Positions 21,511 through 33,432 of a DNA stretch of 64,000 nt are shown piece after piece. Source of the stretch: Toxorhynchites rutilus septentrionalis (Eukaryota > Arthropoda > Insecta > Diptera > Culicidae); NCBI RefSeq assembly GCF_029784135.1, contig NC_073745.1:82927650-82991649 (forward strand), given 5' to 3'. Position 1 is the stretch's first letter. Every line of letters starts with the position of its first letter. The notes beneath the pieces are model-generated. The model worked only from the letters and a program-made list of their open reading frames with translations, was not told the origin of the DNA and made no database searches. The position numbers and the translations under genes were made by a program.

Positions 21511-21950
21511 CCAGTTGACGGACGCCTAGGAATACCTACGCGGGCGACCGATAGACAGCGGATTACCGTTTGTCCATCCCTGGTATAGAGGAAAGAGTAA
21601 ATGATGTTGATTTGTCCGATTTGGGGTGGTTACCCCCAATTTTTTTCAATTTTTAATGTTTTTTTCAACGATTTCAAAGAGATCATGGTTTATCCGGTTT
21701 TATAAATCACTATTTTTTATTGAAGTCATTCGAATTTTCAAGTAGATGTTACATTTCTCATTGCTTGAGTTTACTGTCATTATATTGATCCATTCATATT
21801 TTAGGCTTTCTTAAGAATATTGCCTTCTCTTGGCCATGTATTTCTGCTACGCGCCGATGGACACAATAAACAAACTGCAGCGCGCCAAACGGCTGCCTCA
21901 GTAATCATGTGGACAAACCAACATCAGTGCATCGGACAAACCATGATCAG
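21511..21950. other. no recognisable gene
   Basis: Contains a GATTTGGGGTGGTTACCCCC inverted run near 21620 but no coding or repeat signal that I can name. Confidence 0.4.
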
Positions 21951-22402
21951 AATTGGCGATCTAACGCAAAACGTAAACGATCGGTGAGACATCTGGATTC
22001 TGTTTTTGAACTAAGAAAATGATGATAAGGTAACCTAAAATTGAAAAACAAATCACGTATGTTTTACTTCCGGACTTTCCAAGGTAGTTCTCACATGCAA
22101 GAACCATGCATTTTTCTACTTGTTTTTGATGATGCTCTCGAATTTCCGTCTTTGATTCAACCATTGTCAATATTTATACAATTTTCACTACGGAAAGAGA
22201 TAAGAAAATAACATGTTATATATAAAAATGCGCAGAATTAAATTTCTTAAAAACTCATCGCAATCAAATAATCCTTTATGATTATAACATTATAATTTAT
22301 GGAAAGAACTACTTCCATAAGCTCACATGGCAAAATTTAAATCCATCATCACTTTCACCGCAGCGCCGCCTAGGTGTAGATTTGTACGTTAGATCGCCAA
22401 TT
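21951..22402. repeat. 452-bp segment bounded by 16-bp perfect inverted repeats
   Basis: AATTGGCGATCTAACG at 21951-21966 is exactly inverted at 22387-22402. No clear target duplication is seen. The segment encloses a short minus-strand ORF with a membrane helix. It may be a MITE. Confidence 0.6.
21961..22164 (-). CDS. possible small membrane peptide, unrecognised
   Basis: The first ATG at 22164 opens a 67-residue frame, MVESKTEIREHHQKQVEKC, with a hydrophobic helix KTYVICFSILGYLIIIFLV and a short polar tail. A TATATAA-like stretch lies about 45 bp upstream. I do not recognise the protein; by length alone it could be a chance frame. It lies entirely between the inverted repeats of the segment 21951-22402. 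Confidence 0.22.
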   Translation of the reverse strand: MVESKTEIREHHQKQVEKCMVLACENYLGKSGSKTYVICFSILGYLIIIFLVQKQNPDVSPIVYVLR

Positions 22403-22419
22403 GAGGTCATCGAGATGCA

Positions 22420-22578
22420 TTAACACGTTGAGTGTCATGGTTTTATAGCGGCTCTATGGAAATTTTCAAACATATTAGGGCCATCGTTTCTTATCTTAGT
22501 GAAAGGCATTTTTGTTCGAAAGGGAATGCTCATAAGCTTATATGTCACCGGTGACTGAAGTGGCAGTCAACGTGTTAA
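22420..22578. mobile_element. piggyBac-like MITE
   Basis: A 159-bp sequence starts TTAACACGTTGAGTG and ends in the inverted form CAGTCAACGTGTTAA, with TTAA at both outer edges. TTAA targets and CAC-GTTGA ends are typical of piggyBac-type MITEs. No ORF. Confidence 0.78.
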
Positions 22579-22694
22579 TTACATGATTTAGATATATAAA
22601 TCTGATACAAATGGAGTGTAACCATGATGTTTACAATATTTGTAGGTGTTATAATCCAGAAAAGGTCTGAATACGTACAAAATAATCAACTGAT

Positions 22695-22960
22695 ACTTTT
22701 GTGCGTTGGTACTCGCTTGCTTTAGTGCAGACTGGAATATGTTTCCCTAACACGTATTTTTAAATGGAGGAGCCTGGGAAAACCGTAATTTCAGATACTA
22801 GAAGCGAATGAACTTTCCTGTTTACAGCCTTTATAGCCTAAAAAGTAAAACTTGAAATTGTTCATTCATGCAAGCCGGGGGTACTTCTGTACCCGCATGT
22901 TTTTTTGCACTCCGGAATGTATGTCTAACACGGACTACAAAAGCAGGTACGAACACAACG
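22695..22960. repeat. degenerate units of the 111-bp repeat, inverted
   Basis: GGTACTCGCTTGC, ATGTTTCCCTAACACG and GGAGCCTGGGAAA near 22710-22790, and a second set GGGTACTTCTGTACCCGC and CGGAATGTATGTCTAACACG near 22878-22940, are the complement of the array at 6385-6870. They are much more diverged. Confidence 0.65.
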
Positions 22961-25250
22961 CTTTGGCTCGGTTATTCAAAACTGCATTGGAAGATATTCC
23001 TTCATGTCTTCTGTTCGCTAAATTTCTATGCATACCGTTTGATGAGTAGGCAAAATGCTGCCATCAAATTTACTTGTAAAAAAGAACATAATCTATTACA
23101 ATGCATGAATTAATGTTACATGGCATTTGTTCAAGTTCTTTACTTACAAAGCAAATATGGTGCATTCAATTGAATTCGAAAATTGTTTCATTCAATCAAT
23201 AATTTAATCAATTCAAACACATGATTACTAAATCATATATATAACCCACCCATTTTTATAAGATTGAATTCAGTCTTCGTGTATCAATAAACTTTATAGC
23301 ATCGGATAGTGACTTGCCCGTTAAGGAATTTGATCCTTCCTGATGTACCAAAAAGCATGAATATGTAGAATATGGTTTGGCCCGATTTATCTGAATCTGA
23401 ATGTTCAAAATATAATTAATGTGAAGATCGCTTTAGATCAAATGGTTTGTCAAAAATTTAAAAAACACTCCTTTGAAGGAAAAATGCTTATTATTTTCTA
23501 TGAGTCTATTTATATAAGAGACTTTTAGCCGTTAGTCGTTCTCGTCTCAGAACACATATTTCATGGCGTTAACTATCGCGAACAAAATGTACATGTATCA
23601 TTTTCTTTCAGTGTAAAAATGAAACATTTCACTGATGTAGACATGGGAAATATTTCATTTTCATTCAATTTCATTCGCAATTCGCGATGACAGTGGTACG
23701 GTGTCGACGTCTGGTGGCAACTTCCAATTAGGAGCCATATTTTGGGTCCCAAACTCGTTAGTGCAATGTCTATCAGATGAGAAGACACGAATCCAGTTTA
23801 AAAAAAAATTTGTTTTAAAATTTGAATGAAACTTTTCACATCATGTTATTTAATTACTTGAAACACGTGTTTCTGACTTTTATTCAACAATGTGGCTATA
23901 CATTTCCAACATTGTCACTGAATATTTTTATTATAATATAAAGTTGTCTTCAAAAACGATTTTTATATAAGATTTTTTCACCACCTGCCAAAAAAAGGTT
24001 TTTTTGTTTAAATAGAATACTAATTTGATTTTGAAAAGTAAATTTTCATTCATAATTTTAGTTATGAAAACGTGTTCTTTCCGCCTGAACATAAGTTATT
24101 CTTTGACGCTCCCCTAAACTTGTAAACGAAGCTCAATGCCGTCAACGCGGATCGCATTCATTCCCTTCATATCGGGTTTTTCGGTATTTTCACAGCATAT
24201 GAGAGAAGGTAGCAACTACCGATTAGTGCTAATATATGACGTCATTTGATCGAGTTGCATTCATTCAAGTAGATAAAACTCATTTTATTTCCAAGAATAA
24301 ACTGATTCCAAATGTGCCATTTGACGATAAATTAACTATGATCTTATTACGCTCGGTGCCCCAGAGTATCATAACAGTGTATCGTGTTTGCTGGTGAGAT
24401 GGATAGCCATGACGGCATCATTCCGGGGCATATCACTTCGCTCTATGTATACCGTGAGTTTTATCATCTGTCAAGTCAACGGTAATTGAAACTGAACTCG
24501 CTTTCAGCTGTGTGATAAACAGACTTTAAATGGTTTGAATGAAATACGCTGTGTTTGCCCAATTCAGAGACTTTCATGAATGGAATGTGATTTAATTATG
24601 TGTTATTTATATTTTAAATGTGAAGGCAATTGATGACGATTATAGAAAATCCTAGTTTAATTTAAGGTAAAGTATATTTACATTCTTCTAAATATGGACC
24701 AACGATGCTTTGGATTTATTTCGCGGGGATTCTGCAGTTGAACTGGCTGGAAACAACATAAAAATATAAACAGTGAAGGTTTTTTCATTGAAAATTTTCC
24801 TCAAACATTAAGTATTAGATTTGTCATTTTTTCTTTGTATAATAGTTAATCATGACAAAGTAAAAATAGAAATAGCTTATTCTCAATTCAATTGGATGCG
24901 CTTGAGTTTACTCATACGAGCAGGCTGTGGCATGAGTTGATTTTAACAATTTATGATGCCTGATTTGTTGGTAAACACATCGAAAATTAGGGTGACCAAG
25001 ACATAGCGGCGAAGCTAAGTTTACGAGAAGGCATAAGAATCAGGAAATATACAGTCAATCGAAAAATTGAGTATACAACTAGTGCTGATTTGTTATTGTT
25101 GAGTTTTTGGGGGTTAAAAAATAAATAATCAAATGCGACTTATATTCATCGTAAAATCGATTCATTTTACTCTCATGTGGTGATAAGAAAAAAAAAAATA
25201 AAATGGTCACATTTCTACTTCATGTTTAAAATAAAAACAAAAAAAATTAT
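22961..25250. other. 2.3 kb without recognisable genes
   Basis: AT-rich DNA with only short, unrecognised reading frames. I see no terminal repeats or tandem arrays. Confidence 0.45.
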
Positions 25251-26183
25251 AGGAGGTTGTGTACAAGATTGACGTAGAACTACGCTGTTATTTTACATAA
25301 GTCGCTTGTTTATACCTTCGGATATTATTCTATAATGCTGTGAAATTTTAGAAACAACTGCATAGTTGAATAATCTCTGAAATGGTTTTTTCATTGTAGA
25401 ATCAGTTGACGTCAGTTATTCTCGCCCTCGCAGAACAATACACTAGCTGATCTTATGTCGCAATTTATTTCATGTCAATGCATTATGCGAGGCCAGCACG
25501 TGCATCATTAGATGATGCTGGCCTCGATATTTTATTGCCCCTAGCAATGCGTCCGTTTTTTGCAGGGCTCGAGCCTGCCTTCCTCTTCTTCTTGCTCATC
25601 ACACATTACGCGAAGCGTCTTATTTATGACGCAGAAAGAAAAACACACGGTACGAATAACGCGAAAAACCAACTGAAAAAACCACACGACGATATCCAAG
25701 TTGGATTACCACTGGTGGGGTCCAAACTTAGATCGAAGCGCAGCGAAAGCAAAGTGAACTGGATCGCTCAACAGTCCGATGTCGAATGAAAGTTTGCCTC
25801 AGCGAGATCCACTGTATATACTCTAGGCAAGTGTTTTCCTTTATTCTTCTTCTTTTCCTTTGTTCACGGAGACTTTAAATCCTACGATTCCCCCTTCGTT
25901 GCTCGTTATTGACAGCTCTGTTCGGGAAAGCACACAAATAGACAGAACAAATGTATGGGAAAATGGAAACGCTTAAAGTTTTCATGAATTTTAACCATTT
26001 ACAAACCAGGGGATTCGAATATATAGCATATTAAACAAATCTTAGGGAATTTCCGATTCGTTTAGTATGTAAATCGCCAAAATCCGTTCGCGGCAAAAAT
26101 AGTTATTAACGTTATCTTTATTTCATAAAAACGTGACCTGTTTTCTGATTTGGCACCCTTAATGAAAGACGTAGTTCTACGTC
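25251..26183. mobile_element. TIR family B element B1, internally deleted
   Basis: The left end AGGAGGTTGTGT...TGACGTAGAACTACG and right end AATGAAAGACGTAGTTCTACG are shared with B3 (58981-60945); the right end is also shared with B2. Relative to B3, about 1.05 kb is deleted between GTCAATGCATT (25472-25482) and the GTGCATCATTAGATGA segment (about 25499). At the junction lies an inverted repeat absent from B3. The remainder matches B3 closely, including GGCTCGAGCCTGCCTTCC and CAGCGAGATCCACTG. No recognisable protein. Confidence 0.8.
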
Positions 26184-26189
26184 CAAATC

Positions 26190-27627
26190 TCCAATTAAGA
26201 CGTTGCGAAATTGAGTGTACAGTTCAAGTTTTTCTTAAAACGAAACTTGAAATCAGTTCAGAAATGTTAATAGATAACAAAAGTCAATTCCCTAGTATTT
26301 GGTATGGCCCCCTTTGGCGTCCAGCACTTCCTGCAAGGACCGAGGCGAGATTTCTGGTCACTGTAAACGAAAGTACTTCCCAGATCTCCGTAATCGTCGT
26401 TTTGAGTTCCGCTATGTTCCCAGGATTTTGTTGGATGGATGGATGGTTCCCACCATATATACTCAACAGTGTTCAAGTTCGGTGATTTCTGAGGTGTTTT
26501 AAATTGATTGGGACATAATAGAGCAGGTATTCCAGCACCACGAAGTCAGTTTGCTTCGGTCGTTATTCTGTTGAAAGTAGTAATCACGAGGAGGACCGAA
26601 TTTCCGAACGGGAGACTGCAAGTTATGTTTCAGGAAGATCAATTAAGCCATCTTGTCCATCGCCGAATCGATAAACATCATGGTTCTAGTTTCAGAAGCC
26701 ACCAATGTACCAAGCAACAACTGACTACCGCCGTCGTGTTTTACTGCGATAACCAAATGCTGAACCTGAAGCTCCGATCCTGGTTTCTCCACGCCATCTG
26801 TCTTCCATTCGATTCAAATATATTGGTTTTCGGCTCATTCGTATGAAAGACCTTGTTCCAGAACTCCTTAAGTCTGTTTACATATGTCTTAGCGAACTGT
26901 AGTCTTTTTTTTTTCATATTCACTTTTGAGATGTGATACTTTTCACTGCCAACACGACCTCTCAGATTGTTCCTGTATGTTGATCTCCGGACAGTGTCTC
27001 GCAGACAGGTCTTCCAATGATGCCGGCTATTTCGGTACTCAATTTAGGAATGTTTGTTTTAGGGTTCTTTCGCAATGTTCGAACAATTACCTGTTCATCA
27101 TCAGAAGACAGGATCCGTTCGCGTTCTCTACCGGGAGATTTTCCATGGTTCCTTCGTATTTCGACTTGATTATGATTTTTTTTACTGTACAGTGGGTTCT
27201 TCCGACAGCAGCTGCTATTTCCTGCAATGTCTTTCGACGACAATTCATACTTATTATTCATACTTATTACGTGTAGCAATATCTATTTCTCTCCTCTAAC
27301 TTGCCATTTTGATAAAAAAAATACTAACATCAATAAAAAACAGAAACCAACACTGACCAAGCAATGGTTAAATGTTGACACCAATCACTGATGAAAAACA
27401 GCACCCTCAATGCACACTCAATTTTGCGATGCTTAGAATAGAGATTTTTTCAATTTTTAGGAATAAACAATTAGCAGAACACTTTTCTCGGAATTTTATT
27501 GCACGTACAGTTAGTTAAATGTGTGAGTAATAAATATGCATAAAAAAATGTGCTCAAAATATTTAATATCAAATAAATGGAAAGTATTGTCAAGTAGCAT
27601 TTGTACACTCAATTTAGCGATAGACTG
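26190..27627 (-). mobile_element. Tc1-like transposon, decayed
   Basis: The minus strand holds a Tc1-type DNA-binding region (SSDDEQVIVRTLRKNPKTN, then LSTEIAGIIGRPV), INMKKKRLQFAKTYVN with an FWNKV...TNEPKTNIFES block (Tc1 consensus has Asp where Asn stands in TNE), and a C-terminus NPGNIAELKTTITEIWE...VTRNLASVL. Right-end motif TACACTCAATTTAGCGA lies at about 27604 and a second copy CACACTCAATTTTGCGA at about 27412; the inverted counterpart GCGAAATTGAGTGTAC is at about 26203. Multiple shifts make it inactive. Confidence 0.8.
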
Positions 27628-27793
27628 TATATTATAATCGTATCTTATTTCCTTTCGAAAAAAAATATATTAAGAAGTTAAGCTTTAATTTTTATTCTCT
27701 TTGGATTTTATCTGCAAACATCAGAGGGTTAGATGATTCTCAATATCATTTTGGTGCCGGGAAGTTTATGCTGATTGTTTTAGATTGGATCCG

Positions 27794-27965
27794 TTTATAT
27801 TAGGTTGGGGAAAAAGTTATTCATTATTTTCTCGATAGCTGGTTTTAGTGATCAATATCTCGCGTTATATCGTTCATACCAAGGGATTGATAAGATGGCC
27901 GCCTTTTTGTAGCTTCTTGTAGCATAGAAAATCATGAGCATAGAAATCATAAGCAGAATGGTTTG
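27794..27965. mobile_element. mariner-type terminal fragment joined to family B2
   Basis: TATTAGGTTGGGGAAAAAG at about 27799 resembles the mariner terminal repeat at 677. The following TGGCCGCCTT...CATAGAAAATCATGA segment (27890-27955) recurs inverted inside the LTR element near 57412-57470, so this is a composite of fragments. Confidence 0.5.
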
Positions 27966-27969
27966 GTCG

Positions 27970-29942
27970 CCCTGAAATGGTTTTTTATTGTAAAATCAGT
28001 TGATGATAATTTATTGATGATTCATTCTTGCCCTCGCAGAACAATACACAAGCTGATCGCATGTCACACTTTGTTTCATGTCAATGCATTGAAAATTTAC
28101 CTCGAACGCTATTCCGGTGGCCTTTTTCGCAATTGACATACACTCGACTACAGGCGATTATTGGCGATTATTGTTCCACCAGCACCATTATTCCACTTCT
28201 CATAACTACATCATTTTTTCTTTGACACCGAATGGAAACAACAACAATGACAATACTTGCAAGTATCAAATGTCATGCTACATGTTATCTAGTATTGTCT
28301 CAGTGGAATCGCACCTCCAAACGTCGTTCGTACAACGAAAACCAACCAGCACCAAACAAGCGTTGAAAATGCATGTATACATACAAAGCCATACATTGGT
28401 GGCTTGAAGCAGCTAAGAATATCAACACATCTCATCATTTAGCGCTATTCTCAAAAGAAACGCTTTTGTTCCTCGAAAAAGTTGTATTACTTTCTCATGC
28501 TCAATATAAGCGCAACTGTTATTTTTAGGGAAGAAAGTTTTGCTACTGGCAAGTGAAACCCAATCACATACAAAAGTCTGGAACGACATTTACTTTTTTG
28601 GTGAGTAAATGAACGAAATAAATTTTTTCTGTTAACCTCAATTACCTCGAAAAGAGTTCCATTGCATCATTATGACCAAGATTAGCGCAAATTCCATCCT
28701 GGTTGAAGGCAGTTTTGCGATTGGCACGCGAACCCAAATAACTCAAAACATTCCAGCACGACATTTACTATGGTTTAGCCATAGCGTCAGTTCTATGCAT
28801 TGATGCAATATAAAAGGTACCAACGAAGCCCTTATGATGACGGAAAACAAGTGCTTCGAATAAAGAAAAAGTCTGAATATTTGCCTCAACAGAGATATAA
28901 TAAATAGAGCAAATATTCCACTTTCGCTACCTCCCTCTTTATTTATATTTATTATAGCGGCTGCCTAATTTGCACCACCAAACAATCGTTCATCATAGCA
29001 CCAAAATATTGGGTGATTGTTGCATCGCGACAGGGCCAATGTGCACGACAGCAGATACAAATGGGGTTTCAGCGCAGCGAAGATGTGCTATTTGTAAATA
29101 CGGGTTATGAAGAACACACATAGCACACACAAGGTATAGACTGATGGCTTGAAGCAACTAAATATACATACACTTTTCTCCGGTTTGCGCTCTCCTCAAC
29201 AGAAGCCCTTTCTATTAATATTTCCGGTCTCGATCAGCTTAGTTGTCATCCTTGGTTGAGATAGTTTTGCTACTGTCATGCGAAACCAAATCACACTCAA
29301 AATTATAGAACTATTATTTTCATGGTGAGCCGATGATAGCCTGGTTTGATGATTCCTTACACAATTGTGTAGTTCAGAACCTTAATGGAATGGCGTTAGT
29401 TTGATGTAAAGATTGCAATGCCAGAGACATCAGTGAGTAAGAAATTTGGTCGCGCCCACAGCTCGATCTGAAACGAATACATTTGATGACGCAAAAAAAG
29501 GAAAATGAAGCGTTGTTCATTGCATCGTATCTAGAACAATACTGAAAGTTTGTTTCAGCGAGATCCAATATTTATGCTATAGCAAATATTCCCTTTCGAT
29601 CTTTTTCTTCTTCTTTTCTTTGTTAACGGAGACTTTGTATCATTTCCCCTCGTTGAAGTTGCTCGTTATTGACGGCATGGGTAGGGAAGCCCACAAATGA
29701 GCACAACAGATGTATGGGAAAATGGGAATGCTTCTAGTTTTAATCAATTTGAACCGTTTATACATCAGAGGGTTGTAATATATATCATAGAAAACAAATC
29801 TTAGGGAATTTCCGTTTCGTTTGGTATGTAATCGTCAAAAATCCGTTCGCGGCAAAAATAGTTATTAATGTTAACTTTATTTCATAAAAACGTGACCAGT
29901 TTCCTGATTTGGCACCCTTAATGAAAGACGTAGTTATACGTC
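27970..29942. mobile_element. TIR family B element B2, left end missing
   Basis: From CCTGAAATGG onward the sequence aligns with B3 (59117 onward), through TGCCCTCGCA, CAACAACAATGACAATACTTG and TTTTGCTACTGGCAAG, to the shared right end AATGAAAGACGTAGT at 29923-29942. It contains three diverged copies of a unit about 175 bp long (near 28459, 28634 and 29213). No recognisable protein is encoded. Confidence 0.75.
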
Positions 29943-30524
29943 AAAAAGCGTAATTTCTATACTTCTAATTTATTCCGGAACCAATGTAATGGAGACGAAG
30001 TTCCCATTTCACGAGGATAAGGAACCGAGGCGGCCCAAGCCGCCATGATGACGCGAGTCAACCGTCGAACCACCCCCGGAAGCGACGGTCTTTCACACGC
30101 AAACCTGTGTTCACCTGATTGCCCGGTTAGTTTGAAACATAGGATACGATCCTTTAGCAAGGTCTGAACGTGCTTCAGCGAGCGTCGGACGGCATACGTT
30201 AGCCTGGTGCATTACGTTTGCCCGGTTAATTATAGGTATTTTGATTTGGACATTTAGTGCACAAAATCATAACTCGTATACTCGCGTACGGTATTACAGA
30301 CCGTCTTATACCCATGATGGTTTTTCCGCGCCCGCGCCACAATATTTCTAACCTACTACATTTTTCCGAGTGGTTGTTTCTGTTGGAGTTGTTTTCTGTG
30401 GCGATTTATTCCGGGAACCCGTTATTTGAGCATAGTTGAAGTAATTCAATTTAGGAGAAAAAAGGCGCCGTTCAGTACGAAACTGAGTTTTTCTAAAGAG
30501 CGCTTCTCACCAGTGCTAGAGCGT
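29943..30524. other. unassigned, one unrecognised reading frame
   Basis: A minus-strand frame (29957-30160) contains RVIMAAWAASVPYPREMGTS and a Pro/Arg-rich lead. It may be a retroelement fragment, but I do not recognise it with confidence. The rest is noncoding. Confidence 0.35.
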
Positions 30525-30765
30525 AACGTCAACGCCAGCATGGCACCGACGTAGAAGATAACCTACTGGCACTGCTTGAAACAATAGAATTTGAAATCAT
30601 AGGCTTTGCAGATGATATTGTAATTGTAGTTCGGGGAAAATATGAGCATGTAATCAGAGATAGATTGCAATATGCTCTAAACTTAACTATAGCATGGTGT
30701 AAGGATGAGGGTTTATCTATAAATCCTCATAAAACTACACCAAAAGTTAATTTTTAGCACATGTC
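30525..30765 (+). mobile_element. LINE reverse transcriptase fragment, I-clade type
   Basis: The plus strand reads EFEIIGFADDIVIVVRGKYE, with the catalytic ADD box, then LQYALNLTIAWCKDEGLSIN and PHKTT. This is the palm region of an I/R1-type LINE. It belongs with the RNase H fragment at 31135-31770, from which it is separated by a SINE-containing insertion. Confidence 0.85.
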
Positions 30766-30779
30766 GTCATATCGTCTTA

Positions 30780-31000
30780 GATAACACCTTCCAATTTCAT
30801 TTTATGATGAGGTGTAATATTATCACGAACTTTTATAATAGCGCTGGCAGCTATATGGATAGCGTGGTCGTGTAAAGTAACTTTGCATTCCAGCCGGCCT
30901 TGGTTCGATCCCCATTGACGTCGTATGGACTTTTTTTGGCACAATCCCAAATGAAAAGAGAAAAGAAAACAGAAAGAGATGTCTGCTCGCATACATATAA
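30780..31000 (+). mobile_element. tRNA-derived SINE-like insertion
   Basis: GGATAGCGTGGTCG (A-box-like) and GCCTTGGTTCGATCCCCA (B box) are about 45 bp apart, followed by a non-tRNA body. It interrupts the I-type LINE between its polymerase and RNase H parts. Boundaries are uncertain. Confidence 0.55.
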
Positions 31001-31134
31001 ACCATTTTTAAGCTTTTAAAATAGCTCATTATTTGCGCATTTGACTCTCATGCACAGGAAATGGCATCTTTTCTGCCAAAGATGACATGTTTTCTGCCTT
31101 GGGTGTACTTCCCTTTTATCTATTCGTTCAATTA

Positions 31135-31770
31135 GAGGAGGAAAAAAGGCACTAAGGTTGAAAAGAACAAAACAGTTCTTTGATGGAGAACCTAGGGGTC
31201 ATTTAAGTATTCTAAAGGAATTCAAACCAAATCCGATACTAACTCAGGAGGACTGGATGAGCATGCAATACAACTTTGAACGACTATTCAATTTGACTGA
31301 TCCAAGCCGCACTGAATGGGAGTCAGGGGGACCTGATATTCATCCAGGATCAAAAATTTGTTTACACTGATGGTTCCAGATTAAACGAAAGAGCCGGGGC
31401 TGGAATAACCGGTCCTGGAGTGAACATATCAATTTCAATGGGCAAGTGGCCAACTGTATTTCAGGCAGAAGTACAGGCAATTATTGAATGTGCAACAATT
31501 TGTCAAAGGCGCAATTATAGATATGCAAACATATGCATTTTTTCTGACAGTCAAGCTGCATTGAAAGCATTGAAGTCAGTTACCTGTACTTCCAAATTGG
31601 TTTGGTAGTGTATTCAACTTCTTCAAGAGGTAGCTAAAAAAAGTGCAGTGAACCTATTCTGGGTTCCAGGGCACTGTGGAGCTGAAGGTAATGAAAAAGC
31701 AGATTTGTTAGCTAGATGTGGATAATCGAAATCATTCCTAGGGCCAGAACCATTTTGTGGGGCCCCTGAA
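31135..31770 (+). mobile_element. LINE ORF2 fragment with RNase H domain
   Basis: The plus strand gives LRLKRTKQFFDGEPRG, then FVYTDGSRLNERAGAGITG (first RNase H Asp), TVFQAEVQAIIECA (Glu), CIFSDSQAALKAL (Asp) and FWVPGHCGAEGNEKADLLA (final His/Asp block). The full set of RNase H motifs in an I-clade order is visible despite a frameshift at about 31355 and a stop at 31606. RNase H in a non-LTR element supports the I group. Confidence 0.88.
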
Positions 31771-32029
31771 TTTGCCCTCAAAATGGAAATAAAGGTATTC
31801 AATTTTCGGAATTTTTCGACCTTCCTTCAGAGTTTTCCGAAAATTTTCCGATTTTTCTTTTCACTATATTTATCTACGGGCCGATACAAACACAATAAAA
31901 TAAAGACGGCTCAGATAGAACCATTCCATCTTCGGGTTTTGCGCTTAGCAACACATTTGACCTTCCATTTATATTTATGTGCATGCTGAAAATATGAATA
32001 ATGTTCATGGTTCTAATACTGTAATGGAC

Positions 32030-32200
32030 AATCACGCGCTATTTTGCTTTCGATAACTTTGATGTCAAAGATGCATCACGCTCTGGTGGCCAATTGTCGA
32101 AAAAGTTAATAGAATAATGGTTAAGTGCGACAATAATGTAAGAACTGTTTCGATTATTCAAAAACTAAACATTACCAGAAAATACAACCGTGAACATACG
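32030..32200 (+). mobile_element. possible mariner N-terminal scrap
   Basis: With two shifts the plus strand reads FDVKDASRSGGQLSKKLIE and VRTVSIIQKLNITRK, resembling the linker between the two DNA-binding halves of a mariner transposase. Short and degraded. Confidence 0.4.
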
Positions 32201-32779
32201 ATCAAATTCTTAATTCTCGTTCATACTATCAATAATTTGGCCATCTTAACTAAACAATCGTTTCTGAGCATAACATAATGCTTCAAAGTTATTACACATT
32301 ATCGAATACAGTGCATATTTGACCTTAATCGGATCATATTAATCAAGCTAAATGAAGATTCAAAATTCCTGAAAAACTGGATTTCGTTTTACTACACAAA
32401 TTTACTGAGACTTTTTCCGTCGTGTTTGGGTTTTGGGTTATGTTTATAAACATAGCACCGATTCATCCCGTTGAACTGCACTCTCACAACCAATAACAGC
32501 TCTTATCAATACTTATCTCAGAATGTATACAACACTCAGGCCACAAGCCGCTGTAAGTAGTTCGTCAATCAGGTATTCCAATTATTTTTATTATGAACGA
32601 ACGATCCATAAATCTGACGATGACCGGTTCAGATGCAGTGTGACTAACAGCGTGTGGCAACGACCGATTCAAATGCTGCTATACAAACACTCAAGTTTTC
32701 ATAACAGCCGTCCCCAAAACCTAGGCATAAATTTCGTCCACATTATTTTGCTAATTCGACGCTTTGTTTTCAAATTGTA

Positions 32780-33432
32780 GATAACAGTCTGATGCGCACA
32801 CACCGGCGAGCGATCCTCCAACCCTCCCGGTTCACCGTCCACCGGCGGTCCTGCCAGCCACGATGTTGTTCGTCGTTTATCGTGCGCATATGGACGGGCG
32901 CCTACGTTAATCTGCCGCAACGGTGCACCCTCTCGCGCGTCGTCGAAGTGACTCGGAAACGTTCACACTTGTTCGCGTCGTTCACTCGATCGGAAGCAAC
33001 CGCAATCAAAACAGCTGGGAGATAATGGTCGCATCGATTCGTGGAAAAAGTGGAAACTGCAGAGAGAGAGAACATAAAACGGGTCAAGTGTGGTAAACAC
33101 ATGTAATCAGAACAATCAAGTGATATAATACATTCAGAGAAGTGGTTTGTTTGCGTCAACGTTTGCGTATTTTGCGGATTAGATATCATAGGTTCTCTGT
33201 AGATTCGGGTGAGTTCACGTGTTCTCATTGCGAGGATTTTCATCTGTTAGCAACTGACAACCTGTGGAATGGTGCGATGAAAATGCTAATAGCAACGGTG
33301 CAATACCATAAAAAGTGTTTCGGGTGATACATGGACTAAAACGCACATCAAAGTGTATACGTGACCAGGGATATAGCACCAACTTTAAGTAGGAGGATAA
33401 CTGCATGAGCGTTGGGGAGAACAACAAGCAGA
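32780..33432 (+). promoter_or_regulatory. putative promoter and 5' UTR of the transporter gene
   Basis: A locally GC- and CpG-rich stretch (32790-33020) stands out from the AT-rich surroundings, directly upstream of the transporter start codon at 33433. No TATA box is obvious, which fits a housekeeping-like dispersed promoter. From about 33060 the sequence, with GAGAGAGAGAACATAAAAC and several short upstream ATGs, is likely 5' UTR. No transcript data are available to place the start. Confidence 0.4.

Noticed and set aside
30780..31000. Splitting the I-type LINE into two unrelated elements
   Set aside because: RT and RNase H pieces are in the same strand and natural order with only a SINE-like insert between, so one interrupted element is more likely.
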